A DNA stretch of 64,000 nt from Aurelia coerulea (Eukaryota > Cnidaria > Scyphozoa > Semaeostomeae > Ulmaridae): positions 12,051,501 through 12,115,500 of the forward strand of contig CM076961.1 in NCBI GenBank assembly GCA_039566865.1, read 5' to 3'. Both the position numbers and the translations under genes were made by a program. The notes below the pieces were generated by a model. The model was not told where the DNA came from. It made no database searches and saw only the letters and a list, made by a program, of their open reading frames with translations. How positions within the stretch are numbered: position 1 is the first letter of the stretch; each line of letters begins with the position of its first letter. Positions 55,283 to 64,000 of the stretch are shown piece by piece.

Positions 55283-56680
55283 AGCGTAAACAAAGCAGCA
55301 GCATCCCCCCCTCTCCCAATATCCTTTTGAGTGATTTTGGTAGTTTTTGTAGAAAATTCTGTCTCTCATTTGATGTTAGGCGCTAGACAACTGTTAATGT
55401 TTATCTTAGGGTGGGTGGTACAAAAGTGGGTGGTTGAGGTCCTGTTGTGTTGATGGGCGACTGCTGACCTTTAGTTTCATGTGTTATCCCGGTGGGGGTG
55501 GCACGTGTGGCGAGGGGCGGCGGCTGTTTGTCCGCGCGTGTGGCCCTCTGTTAACTGCCTTGCATCTATTTTCTCCCAAATTATAAAATATTTTGATGTC
55601 ATTGCCTGACATCAAATGTGAGACAGACATTAACTTTTTCTTTTAGTTTGTTGTTTTTTCTTTCAGTATATTGTAATTTTTGAATTGTAAGTGCCTTCAT
55701 GGTGGGAACTCCGATGACCTAGTGTCTATTCCCGCCATGCTAGGCACAGTAGATGTACTTGTTGAGTTTGTATATTTTAATTGATAATATGAAAAAAAAT
55801 TTATAATAGCATCTCTTGAACAATATATACCAAGTACGAAGCTTGCTGCTACTTTTTGCAGACGTTGTAGACTGTCTGTAAAAAGTAGCAAAGTAGGCAG
55901 ACTGTACTAACCCAAATTCTTAGTTTCCTCAAGATCACGAAAACGATACTTTTCCCGATTGCCATCCCCAGTACCCAAAATATACATAGTTCCACCTACC
56001 AGGATTAAAACTTGGACATTTTCATTCAAAGTTAAAAAAACATTTGGTATTTAGGACAGATTTAAGTTTCCACGAATTAACAAACTTGGACATGAGACAA
56101 AATCCATAATTGAAGTTTGTTTCAATTTAGATTGAAGTGAAGTCAGCGCAGAACTTGCCAATTTCATTCCTGTACGTGTGCAAGTATTTCTGTATAGACT
56201 TTTATAAGAAACTAAGAATTTGACCAGTACTGAAAATTTCTTTGATGAGTACCAAGATTTTCGTACGCGTTTCTTAGACGTTCCATAACAATCTTCATGT
56301 TCACTATTCACTACATGTGCCCTCGTGAACAGTTCAAAACAAGATTTTCAAGCCTTTCCGATGTTTAGGCACTACTCAAATACCTTCTGATTAATTTTCC
56401 GTGTCATTTCCTGTAACATTGTCATACTTCCTTGTAGTTTAGTTATGTGTTGGTATAGTAAATTATAAATTGTATGTTGTGTAAAATATATGAAACTGAA
56501 ATGAAACCACGCCTTTTGAAGGCTCATTTGTTGGGGAGATGAGAACGGGTTTTTTCGCGGAAATTAAGTGTCCCCCCGTGCATACAGTAGATACGCATGC
56601 GTATTAGCAATTTAACATCGATGCGTTGCGGCCCCCGTCTATTATCCACAACAAACGATTACGTCTGCTGAGCTTTATTG
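55283..56680. other. LINE 3' UTR and repeat remnants, no gene
   Basis: To about 55800 it is probably the 3' UTR of the preceding LINE. A hairpin lies at 55848-55889. About 56170-56400 resembles the spacer of the foldback element (shared GTTCCATAACAATCTTCATG and TTTAGGCACTACTCAAATACC-like words), so it is a remnant of a related element. Confidence 0.45.
55848..55889. repeat. Imperfect hairpin
   Basis: GCTACTTTTTGCAGAC and GTCTGTAAAAAGTAGC are inverted (one mismatch) around a 10-nt loop. The function is unknown. Confidence 0.5.
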
Positions 56681-56689
56681 CGTTAACGG

Positions 56690-56760
56690 CTGTTTGGTGA
56701 AGCGGTAGCTTCCGGCTCCTCAGACGCACGCAACCCGAGATCGAATCCCCATGGAATACA
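56690..56760 (+). other. tRNA-like sequence, probably a SINE head
   Basis: A-box-like TGGTGAAGCGGTAGC and B-box-like GAGATCGAATCCC are spaced about 35 bp apart. I cannot fold a clean cloverleaf with a paired acceptor stem, so it is more likely a tRNA-derived SINE remnant than a tRNA gene. Confidence 0.4.
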
Positions 56761-57324
56761 CTTGCTATTTTATAATTTTTTTTCTTCACGTCCCTGCTTG
56801 TTCTGCTAGTGCACTCTGGTATGAACATCATATTCTGAGCTCGCCATAATGCAAGCAACGGGCCTAAACCAAAACGAACCTTTTAGGCTAAGAGCAAAGA
56901 GGCTTCGCACCACTTGGACCCACGGGTATTTGTCTCACGACACAAGCACTCTACAGCATTAAACTGTGTCGAGTTGTGTGCTGTTGTTTCCCATATTTCA
57001 TATTTTCATATTTCAATTTATTAAGGAGGGAGACCCTTCAGCCTAGTGGCTGATTTTCAAGGGGCCCTCCACATAAAAACTTACATTTAAAAATATCTAA
57101 GAATTACTTACAATAAATACTTTGATACAACAAAACCTTAAAACCTAACTATGAAAACTAAAAGAAAACTGCAATAAAACCAGTAGACTGGAAAATTTCT
57201 CCTACAATCCAGCAACCAACGCAGCCTCAGCCCGCATGCCCGACCCATGCCAAACCGACAACGGAGACCCAAAGATCTCCATCGTCGACCCAGCAGAAAT
57301 CAAGCACAGAAGCAACGGGCGCGG

Positions 57325-58433
57325 TAGCCACCAGACTGCTGGATAAACACCCAGTATATTTTATACTTTGTTTAAAAGCCTTAATGGAGGTTGCCTGCTT
57401 GGTCTCAGCTGGGAGGCTATTCCACAGTTTTGCACCTCTATACGAAAAACATGTCTGCCCATTTGCGGATGATTTCTTTGGTAACCTCAAATCGGTTACC
57501 GTATTTCGAAGGTGACGAGAGCTGCAAGCGGATTTTCTTGTGAAAAGATTGCTCATGTATTGCGGAGCAAGCCCACTGATAGACTTGTAAACCATCAATC
57601 TAGAGTCTCCGTCGATAAGCTCACAAACGGTTTTCCAACCAAGACTCTCAATGAATGGTCTACTAGGGGCATCAAAGCTGCTGTTCGTTACAATTCTAGC
57701 AGCTCTGTTTCGAAGCTTTTGGAGCTGATTAATATCAACTGTGCCACAACAACCCCATACCGCACAACAGTATCGAAAATGCGGCTCCACAATACTCGAG
57801 TACAATGTTTTCAAAGAAACAATTGGAAGAATATTCTTCGCATGTTTCAAGAATCCGATGGCTCTGGATACTTTGGTAGATACCGCTTTAATATGTTCTT
57901 TCCAATCTAGACTATTGTCAACGTGAACACCAAGGTATTTGGTTTTTTTGACAACGCCCAGTTCACTACCACGAATTTTAAGATTCAGTTTTTCTGCAGC
58001 ATTGTTGAGCGCTCGGTGCTTTGGTTTGGTTGCAATTAACATAGATTGTGTTTTTGCAACATTTAGCGAAAGCTTATTACCCTTCAACCACGAGTCTAAA
58101 TGCTCAAGATCGTCAGTAATAGCCTCATTCAACTGATAAATATCTTTTGATTTTAAGCAAAGGCTAGTATCATTAGCATACATGGATACAGTTGAACCCT
58201 GGACAGCACTTGGGAGATCATTGATGTAGATCAAAAATAGAAGTGGCCCCAAACATGACCCTTGGGGTACTCCTTCTTCCACTTCCCCAGTTTCAGAATC
58301 GACCCCATTCACTCTGCAGTACTGTTTTCTGTTAGAGAGATAAGATTGAAACCAAGAAAGTTCCCTTTGCTGAACACCGTAGTGTTCTAACTTTTTGCAG
58401 AGAAGGTCGTGATCTACAGTGTCAAATGCCTTC
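57325..58433 (-). pseudogene. LINE RT, C-terminal half
   Basis: Resumes at KKAFDTVDHDLLCKKLEHYG, immediately after the TTAA insertion. Motifs: EEGVPQGSCLGPLLFLIYIN, VSMYANDTSLCL (catalytic box reads YAND, with Asn for the first Asp), thumb KYLGVHVDNSLDWKEHIKAV, EPHFRYCCAVWGCC and GAKLWNSLPAETK. No stop up to the 3' end of this half. The YAND change would be expected to disable polymerase activity, so this copy was already defective or mutated later. Confidence 0.85.
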
Positions 58434-58437
58434 TTAA

Positions 58438-60441
58438 CCGGTAGCTTACCAACAAATAAGTCGAATTCCATGCGAAAATTTCAATTTTTTTTTTATTTTG
58501 ATTTCCAGAGGTAAATTTAGTGAAGATTTTGGACATGAAACCTGTTTTCACCTATCAATCCTGGATAGGAAATTATTTAAAGAAATAGGAAGAGTATCCT
58601 GTGATATTTACCATAGCAACGTCATAGCAACCATTTTATTCCCCTTTCCCAATTTATGGGGTAGCGCAGTTTACCAATTTCGGACAATATCCCCTCAATT
58701 TCTACATTTCTAAACTACCTGTGGCCTACTAGATAAGCGTATGACTGCCCTGTGGTCTATTCGGGACTTTTATCTGTAGTTTTGTTCAATCTCTTCTTGC
58801 TACTGCATTGACGACTGACTGGAGCTGTGAAGTTTGACTTTGAGACAGAAGTTGCTCTAAATGGGGTACAAAAGCAGCCCAATTTCTAAATGTAGCCCAT
58901 GCTCTACATTAATTGTAACTCCAAGCTGATAAAAGAATGGGAGAGCTATAAAAAGACGTTGATGACATGCAACTCAAGAAAGCACCAACACCTGCAAATA
59001 GGCCTATCATCTGAGCCTAGCCTAGGCCAACTGCTGACTGACAGGCTGAGAAAAGTATGCAGGAGGAAGAAATGCATCAGTCTTCAAAACAGCTTTGGCT
59101 ATCCCAGAAAAAGGAACAGCAACCAGCACAGTCAACAAATCATTAGATCCTTGCAAATTTCACTTCACTTGAACCTTTGAACAGATTTTAAATCAATTGA
59201 ATAAACTATGAATAAATGGTAGCTGGGTAAGCTGTCCAGAATTTGATAACAAAAAAGTCAAGAATGTTGAAGAAAGAATGGGTGATGACTATACACGTCT
59301 TGAAACTGCAATGCACTGTCTATTCCTATCAAAGTTCATATGACATTTTAAGGTTCAAAATGGCAGAGGAAGAAATTTTAAGGACATCAACTGAAAATTG
59401 ATTTTATCCTTGTTGGGAGAACAGACTCTTGATGGCGTGAGTGGCAAACAGATCACTGGAGAGTAGAATAGTGAAGTGATTATGCCTAAAAGTGGATCCA
59501 TGATATGACAAAGCCTGTTTTCGAGGATTTGAGCAATCACAGGCTTTAGTTTGAAAGACCGAACACGCAAAATAAGTTGTCAAATAGCACCATTTGTCAA
59601 AAATACTAAAAAATAATTTGTTGAAGAAGTCACACTTCAGTGTGGTGTCAACTCTGCAGTTATTCAGTGTAATTAAATCCATGGGGATTCACTGACATAT
59701 GGAGACATTTTTCAATCGAACCGGATGTTTTACCATTTTGCTCAGATAAGCGCACAATCAAATGATTGAAAAAGCACACAAAAACATGGAAAGAGGAGAA
59801 AAAGCTCAGTAATACTAGTAAAGGGTATATAGACCAAGAAAAAGAACAAGAGGGAGGCCTACCTTACATATCTGTAGGTTACTACAACAGCTCGTGTTAT
59901 ACAAAACTTTGAATTGCATTTTCTCGGACTTCAGTTTTTACTGCAGTTGCTCAATTAAAAAAAAGATATCTCAAAGAATACTAATACTTTGAAGATGAGA
60001 CTTTGCATGCACTTAGATCATATACCAAAGAAGGGCAAGGGCTAAAAAAATTCAGATTATATCAAGTAACATAGCTAATAACAAAGAAACTAATGAGGCG
60101 TATCAGTATCATTAGGAAAATCCGCCATCTTGAAATCCTCATTAAAATCTGTTGTTGATATGATATCTTTGTGTAATTTTTTTAGCCTGTGCCCTCTGCA
60201 AGCTAATAGACTGTTTGCTTGCAGCATATGACTTGAATTGGACAGTTAATTTTTGAGAAATCTTTCTTCTAATGATAGCATGTTTTTAGTCGGTAAAATG
60301 TTGCTGACGTCAGCATTATGCAAATTTATGCAAATTTCTTTAGCAAAAATTTCTTTGCTTTGCATGCTTGTTCTTTTGATATGATGATGTATAACCAAAA
60401 GTTTACCATTAAAAAGTTTGCTCATTTGTTGGTAAGCTACC
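58438..60441. mobile_element. 2.0-kb TTAA-flanked non-autonomous element
   Basis: TTAA at 58434-58437 and 60442-60445. Ends (CC)GGTAGCTTACCAACAAAT and, inverted, GGTAGCTTACCAACAAAT; the two bases CC are missing from one end. It carries no recognised transposase; the largest frame (58899-59180, 93 codons, Lys/Arg/Ser-rich) is unfamiliar. It splits the LINE between IDL and KKAFDTVDH. Confidence 0.8.
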
Positions 60442-60445
60442 TTAA

Positions 60446-61595
60446 GATCAATGAAAACTGTACCCACCATCTGTCCAGTGTCCAACCCACTATACCAGTC
60501 ATCAGTGTTATTAAGTAAACAGGGTAGTGTAGAATGGAGTTTTAAGAAGCCTGATTGACCAGGATGTATCAGATTATTCATAACCAGGCACTGGTAAAGC
60601 TGGTCAAAAACGAGTTTTTCAAAGAGCCTTGAAATGACAGGAAGAACTGAAATTGGGCGGTAATTAGATTTTACAGCCCTATCACCTTCCTTAAAAATTG
60701 GTGTGATCCGAGCATTTTTCCAGAAATCAGGAAACTGATTTGTTTCAAGAGAGGTATTGAAAATGAAAACTAAAGAGTTTTCAATATATGGAGTGGCTAG
60801 CTTTAAGAAGTAGCTAGATACATTGTCACTTCCAAAACTCTTTGATGTTTTTATCTTACCCATTGCATCTCTGATGTCCTGCACTACAATTGGCCTAACA
60901 TTAAATCGCCTGTTATCAGGGTTGAGATTATATTCACCTGTGAGCATGGGGTTGGGGGTATCCTCAATCTTGCCTGCTAGATCCTTACCTACGGAGCAGA
61001 AATATGCATTCATAGTGTTGGAGATTTCCTGCTTATTTACGATTTCTCCTCCAGATTCCTTCAAAAGATCTATGTTTGTGGATTTAGATCTTTTACCTAA
61101 CACCTGGTTCATCGTCTTCCATGTTTCCTTCATATTACCTTTAGCCTGATCAAGTTTTTCCGAAAAATACTGCCTTTTCAATTCAAAGTTTTGTTTGTTA
61201 ATTTTGTTTCTGATATGCCTATAGGAGCTCATAAGGAGCAGAGATTTGCTTTTAACAGCAGCTCTTTTAAGCCTATCCCTGCTTCGTATTTCCTTCTTTA
61301 GGTCTTCATTCACCCATGGGCAGTACCTCTCTGAAACACGCAATGACTTGATGGGAGCATGCTTGTCAATGATCAGGGAAAAAAGGGTTGACCACTGGGT
61401 GACAAGCACATTAATATCATCTGTTTCATTCAAACCTTGTTCCCAGCAAATGCCAGCAACATCAGCAAGGAATGCATCTTTGTAAAATTTTTTTATAGAC
61501 CTTGTTGTGACCACTTTATGGTTCTTCTTTAATTCACCTTCGAACTCTCGTACACAAAAGACCATATAGTGATCACTCATAGAAACCTTGTGCAC
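60446..61595 (-). pseudogene. LINE linker and RT, N-terminal half
   Basis: Begins in the endonuclease-RT linker (HKVSMSDHYMVFCVREFEGE carries the endonuclease SDH motif) and runs through SLRVSERYCPWVNEDLKKEI, KTSKSFGSDNVSSYFLKLA and ARITPIFKEGDRAVKSNYRP to GQMVGTVFIDLK, where the 58438-60441 insertion enters. No stops are seen within it. Confidence 0.85.
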
Positions 61596-61639
61596 CCCTG
61601 ATTCAGTGATGTTTCTGGCAGATGTTGTAGCAATATGGT

Positions 61640-62850
61640 CTATGATGAAGTAAGTGTGACCCTGGTTGGCACCTCAATTAGCTGTTTGAGACTAAAGAGC
61701 TCATAGAGACTGCAAATGTGCTTATAATTATTTCCAACAGGGTGGTCAGGGGCTCTTTTTGTGAGATCACAGTTTGTGTCTCCAAGAAGGATAATTTCTT
61801 TGCCCTCCTTATCCAGATAGGAAAGAACTTGTTCCAATTTATTGAAGGAGCCAACAAGGTCACTTGGTGGCCTATACCAGGAAACGACAAGATAGGACTT
61901 GCTCTTGGGTGGCTGAATCTCTACACAAATTAGCTCAAGATTGTCACTGGGGACATCATCTCTTGGTTTGAATTTGACTGAGTCCCTGACATAAAGGGAG
62001 ATGCCACCACCATTGCAAGTCCTATCAAGGCGCCTTTGCTGGTAACCAACCACTGCAGTGAATTCCTTAGGGTATTGAGGATCAAGCTTGGTCTCATTCA
62101 AAGCAAGGATATGAATACCTGAGCTCTGTAAAAATAACCGAAGCTCGTCAGAGTGCCCTCTAAGCCCATTTACGTTAACCCTATCTGACCTGGGTGATTT
62201 GAAACACTCAATGCCTGGGGGGGGGGCGGATTCCGCCCCCCCTGTTTATCTCTGTTGTCATAAGAGAGATGGCAGCCAAACTTGGCACAAAGGTAGTTCA
62301 TTATGTAAACAATGAAAATTTGAAATCATAATCCAATTAGCGATGTTGTTGTTGTTGCTAGAGCATGATGATCATTATGATGTCATATGACGTCATATAA
62401 ATGAAAGGTTGCTAAAAGGTCATGAAACTTTATTTTTTCATAAAGAAATGAAAGATATAGATCAAAATATATATAAATTCTTAATTTAGACTTAATTGGA
62501 CCAATTAAACATGATTAAAAGAGATACAAAGTTGGTTTTTCATAGAGTGCAGTATGAAAAATTGGTAACCATGGAAACAAGGCTAAAAATAGAATGTCCA
62601 AATTGTTGCAATTTTATTGCTCTATGATACAAAGTTAAACTTACGAAGTATCAGAGGCCTGCTGCATGTGTGGAAAACGGTGTAAACAAAAATGTACTAG
62701 GGGGGGGCGGAATCCGCCCCCCCCCCTGGTCAGATAGGGTTAAGAGATGCAATGGTTAGGCCTTTCTTAAAACCCAGTGGATGATAATCATAACCTCTGC
62801 TATCCCATCCATTTACTGGACTTACTGGACCAGCTTGCCCCACTTGAGAA
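61640..62850 (-). pseudogene. LINE endonuclease, split by a MITE
   Basis: APE-type nuclease. The upstream piece reads DSRGYDYHPLGFKKGLTIAS, then the MITE (62179-62739). After one TTAA it resumes as LNVNGLRGHSDELRLFL and continues ILALNETKLDPQYP, GGGISLYVRDSVKF, YLVVSWYRPPSDL and EIILLGDTNCDLTK. Catalytic motifs are present. It changes frame near 61640 before joining the linker. Confidence 0.82.
62179..62739. mobile_element. 561-bp TTAA-flanked MITE, piggyBac-like ends
   Basis: TTAA at 62175-62178 and 62740-62743. Both ends read CCCTATCTGACC followed by GGG (TGGG or AGGG). Subterminal G/C-runs around GCGGA(T/A)TCCGCC are also inverted. The CCC start and TTAA target are the piggyBac pattern. 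There is no transposase. Confidence 0.85.
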
Positions 62851-62856
62851 ATATCA

Positions 62857-63180
62857 TCAAAGACTACGTAAATATTTGATAAAGTTCTTTGCTAGTTTAT
62901 CAGTCCCTTTCATATTAAGATGTAGTTTCTTCTTACCAAGGTCTGACTCAGTGATGTTATTATTGTTAATTCTTTCCATTCCAAGGGCAGCGATTTTCTG
63001 ATTCAGTCCTTTTACGTTCGTATTGGCTTTCATGTTGTCTTTGCGTTGTGTAGGCATCGATATTATGACATGTCATGAAGGCAGGGTACGTCGAATTTCA
63101 TTTTTCAATTCGAGAAGCTCATTGAGGATCTCCTCTGCATTTTCGTGTTCATTGTGACTTGTCTCAATGATAGTCTAAAT
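62857..63180 (-). pseudogene. LINE N-terminal esterase-like tail
   Basis: Minus strand: TIIETSHNEHENAEEILNEL, a TGA stop near 63070, then HVIISMPTQRKDNMKANTNV and GKKKLHLNMKGTDKLAKNF. The HLN.KG motif with the preceding 'SMPTQRKDN' block matches the C-terminal part of the SGNH-esterase-like domain found in CR1-type LINE N-termini (family knowledge). It is cut off near 63180. Confidence 0.6.
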
Positions 63181-63248
63181 GCAGGGAGTGTAGGGCAAAT
63201 AAAGTTGAATACTGAATAAAGGGAGTAAGCCTACAAATTGAGCAGTCA

Positions 63249-63306
63249 GCAGTCACAAGATCATCAGGCATCATGAGTCACAAGATCATCAGGCATCATG
63301 AGTCAC
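63249..63306 (+). repeat. Two-copy 27-bp tandem repeat
   Basis: GTCACAAGATCATCAGGCAT followed by CATGA occurs twice in tandem, then a partial copy. It lies upstream of the TATA box. Confidence 0.7.
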
Positions 63307-63413
63307 ATACCTGGTAAACTCATGACTTGCATGCTAAGCTTCCCACCAATCAGAATTGTGGGAACCTCCCCCTTTTAGTGGGTATTAGCCTTATTTGGGT
63401 ATATCTAGAACTG

Positions 63414-63422
63414 GTATATAAG
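63414..63422 (+). promoter_or_regulatory. TATA box, putative
   Basis: GTATATAAG lies 85 bp before the gag-like ATG at 63499, with a plausible start of transcription about 30 bp downstream. Position only; no other promoter element was recognised. Confidence 0.45.
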
Positions 63423-63498
63423 GTCTGCACACCATAGAAACAGCACCTTTAGTCTCATGGCCTGCTAGCTGAGTTTTTCTGAGATCTGATGATCAAAC

Positions 63499-64000
63499 AT
63501 GCTCTCAACAAGCCGTACTCCTGCAAGCACACCCGATTTTGCAACGACCAGCATCAGCCATGGCCATGAGATTCTCAAAGAGCCTCTTCATTCATCTTCA
63601 GCTCCAAAAGAGCCAATAACCAAACAAAAACGACTTCGCCGTTGTGCAGGGTGTCATGAACCCCATTCACTCCATGTGTGGGGCCTTCCAGGTCCACATT
63701 GCCCTGGACATGACCAATCCACTGCCGATCTGCTCCTTGAAACAAGTCAGTTGCTCGCCCATTCTGCCGCTAAGTCCAAGACTGTATCACACACCGCTAC
63801 TTCGCCGGATCTAACGTCAATGCAGTTGCCAGCTCATGGTCAGCCTTCCAATACTCCAAAGGTTGTGTCGGAGCAAGTGCTTTTAGAGCAAAAGCTCCGA
63901 GAGCTTCAACTGGAAGAGAAGCGTCTCCACGTTTTATCGGCCCTTCGCGCACAAATTGCTGAGAAGGAGGCTGCCATCAACAACTTGAGGGAGACTATTT
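63499..64000 (+). CDS. Gag-like protein, 5' part, runs off the window
   Basis: 167 codons open from ATG (MLSTSRTPASTPDF) to the window end. A Ser/Thr/Pro-rich start and a basic patch (KQKRLRRC) precede one Cys/His module, CAGCHEPHSLHVWGLPGPHC, which looks like a zinc-binding motif. The last 50 residues form a charged coiled coil (LEQKLRELQLEEKRLHVL, AEKEAAINNL). This layout is seen at the start of Gag proteins of LTR or DIRS-type retrotransposons in marine invertebrates, but the diagnostic downstream genes are outside the window. A host gene cannot be excluded. Confidence 0.55.
   Translation, partial: MLSTSRTPASTPDFATTSISHGHEILKEPLHSSSAPKEPITKQKRLRRCAGCHEPHSLHVWGLPGPHCPGHDQSTADLLLETSQLLAHSAAKSKTVSHTATSPDLTSMQLPAHGQPSNTPKVVSEQVLLEQKLRELQLEEKRLHVLSALRAQIAEKEAAINNLRETI

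Larger units (their letters stand above)
56990..63180 (-). mobile_element. CR1/L2-like LINE split by two TTAA insertions
   Basis: Minus-strand order: esterase-like tail (63180-62857), endonuclease (about 62850-61640), RT N-half (61595-60446), RT C-half (58433-57325), 3' UTR with a hairpin (CCCTTGAAAATCAGCC...GGCTGAAGGG near 57030-57065) and an ATATGAAA-rich tail near 56990. Insertions at 58438-60441 and 62179-62739 each have TTAA on both sides and each, removed with one TTAA, restores the frame. It shares its family with the fragment at 9303-10075. Confidence 0.85.

Noticed and set aside
56690..56760. Functional tRNA gene
   Set aside because: A- and B-box-like words only; I could not form a paired acceptor stem or place an anticodon loop confidently.

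Overview
This window is animal (metazoan) repeat DNA, most likely from a marine invertebrate; a cnidarian is my best guess. The grounds are AT-rich, intron-style sequence and a mix of CR1/L2-like LINEs, a Ngaro/PAT-type DIRS element, a Penelope-like element, IS630-Tc1-mariner-type elements and TTAA-target MITEs. The species is inference. I found no convincing host gene, no rRNA, no CRISPR array and no bacterial-style operon. Almost every coding stretch belongs to a mobile element, and most are broken or interrupted by other elements.

Layout. 1-8.4 kb: small foldback and MITE-like elements. Two TTAA-flanked elements sit back to back (2255-2840 and 2845-5978), followed by a TA-flanked element (6337-7317). 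8.47-22.87 kb: one tyrosine-recombinase retroelement on the minus strand with gag, RT-RNase H and YR genes and a B1-A2-B2 split-direct-repeat end. It is interrupted by a LINE fragment (9303-about 10075) and by a 7,281-bp DNA transposon (15475-22755). That transposon has TIRs of about 670 bp, a 9-bp target duplication, an unfamiliar large transposase-like protein and a RING-finger exon; it carries further MITEs of its own. 22.9-27.0 kb: a 435-bp inverted repeat carrying a retroelement tail, with a small TTAA MITE between the arms.

28.1-34 kb: a Penelope-like element split by a 2.9-kb foldback element whose arms are arrays of GGGGAAC (canonical G-quadruplex motifs), with a clean 10-bp target duplication. 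34.9-37.2 kb: LINE remnants, one with a 2A-like peptide. 37,438-50,209: a 12.8-kb TA-flanked element with inverted repeats of about 1.3 kb and an intact-looking DDD transposase; a nearly complete CR1-like LINE (ORF1 and ORF2) lies inside it, with its ORF1 split by a MITE. 50.4-55.8 kb: more LINE remains, one with a tRNA-derived SINE inside. 57-63.2 kb: a LINE on the minus strand split by two TTAA elements. Removing each insertion with one TTAA restores the reading frame. 63.5-64 kb: the start of a gag-like open frame that runs off the window, behind a TATA box.

The elements work as layers rather than as pathways. Insertions into earlier insertions date one another, and several can be read to the base because the host element supplies the empty-site sequence. 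The most unusual items are the long-TIR transposon with the RING exon, the G-quadruplex foldback element and the 12.8-kb TA element. All coordinates and repeats were read by eye, so boundaries quoted with 'about' may be off by several bases.
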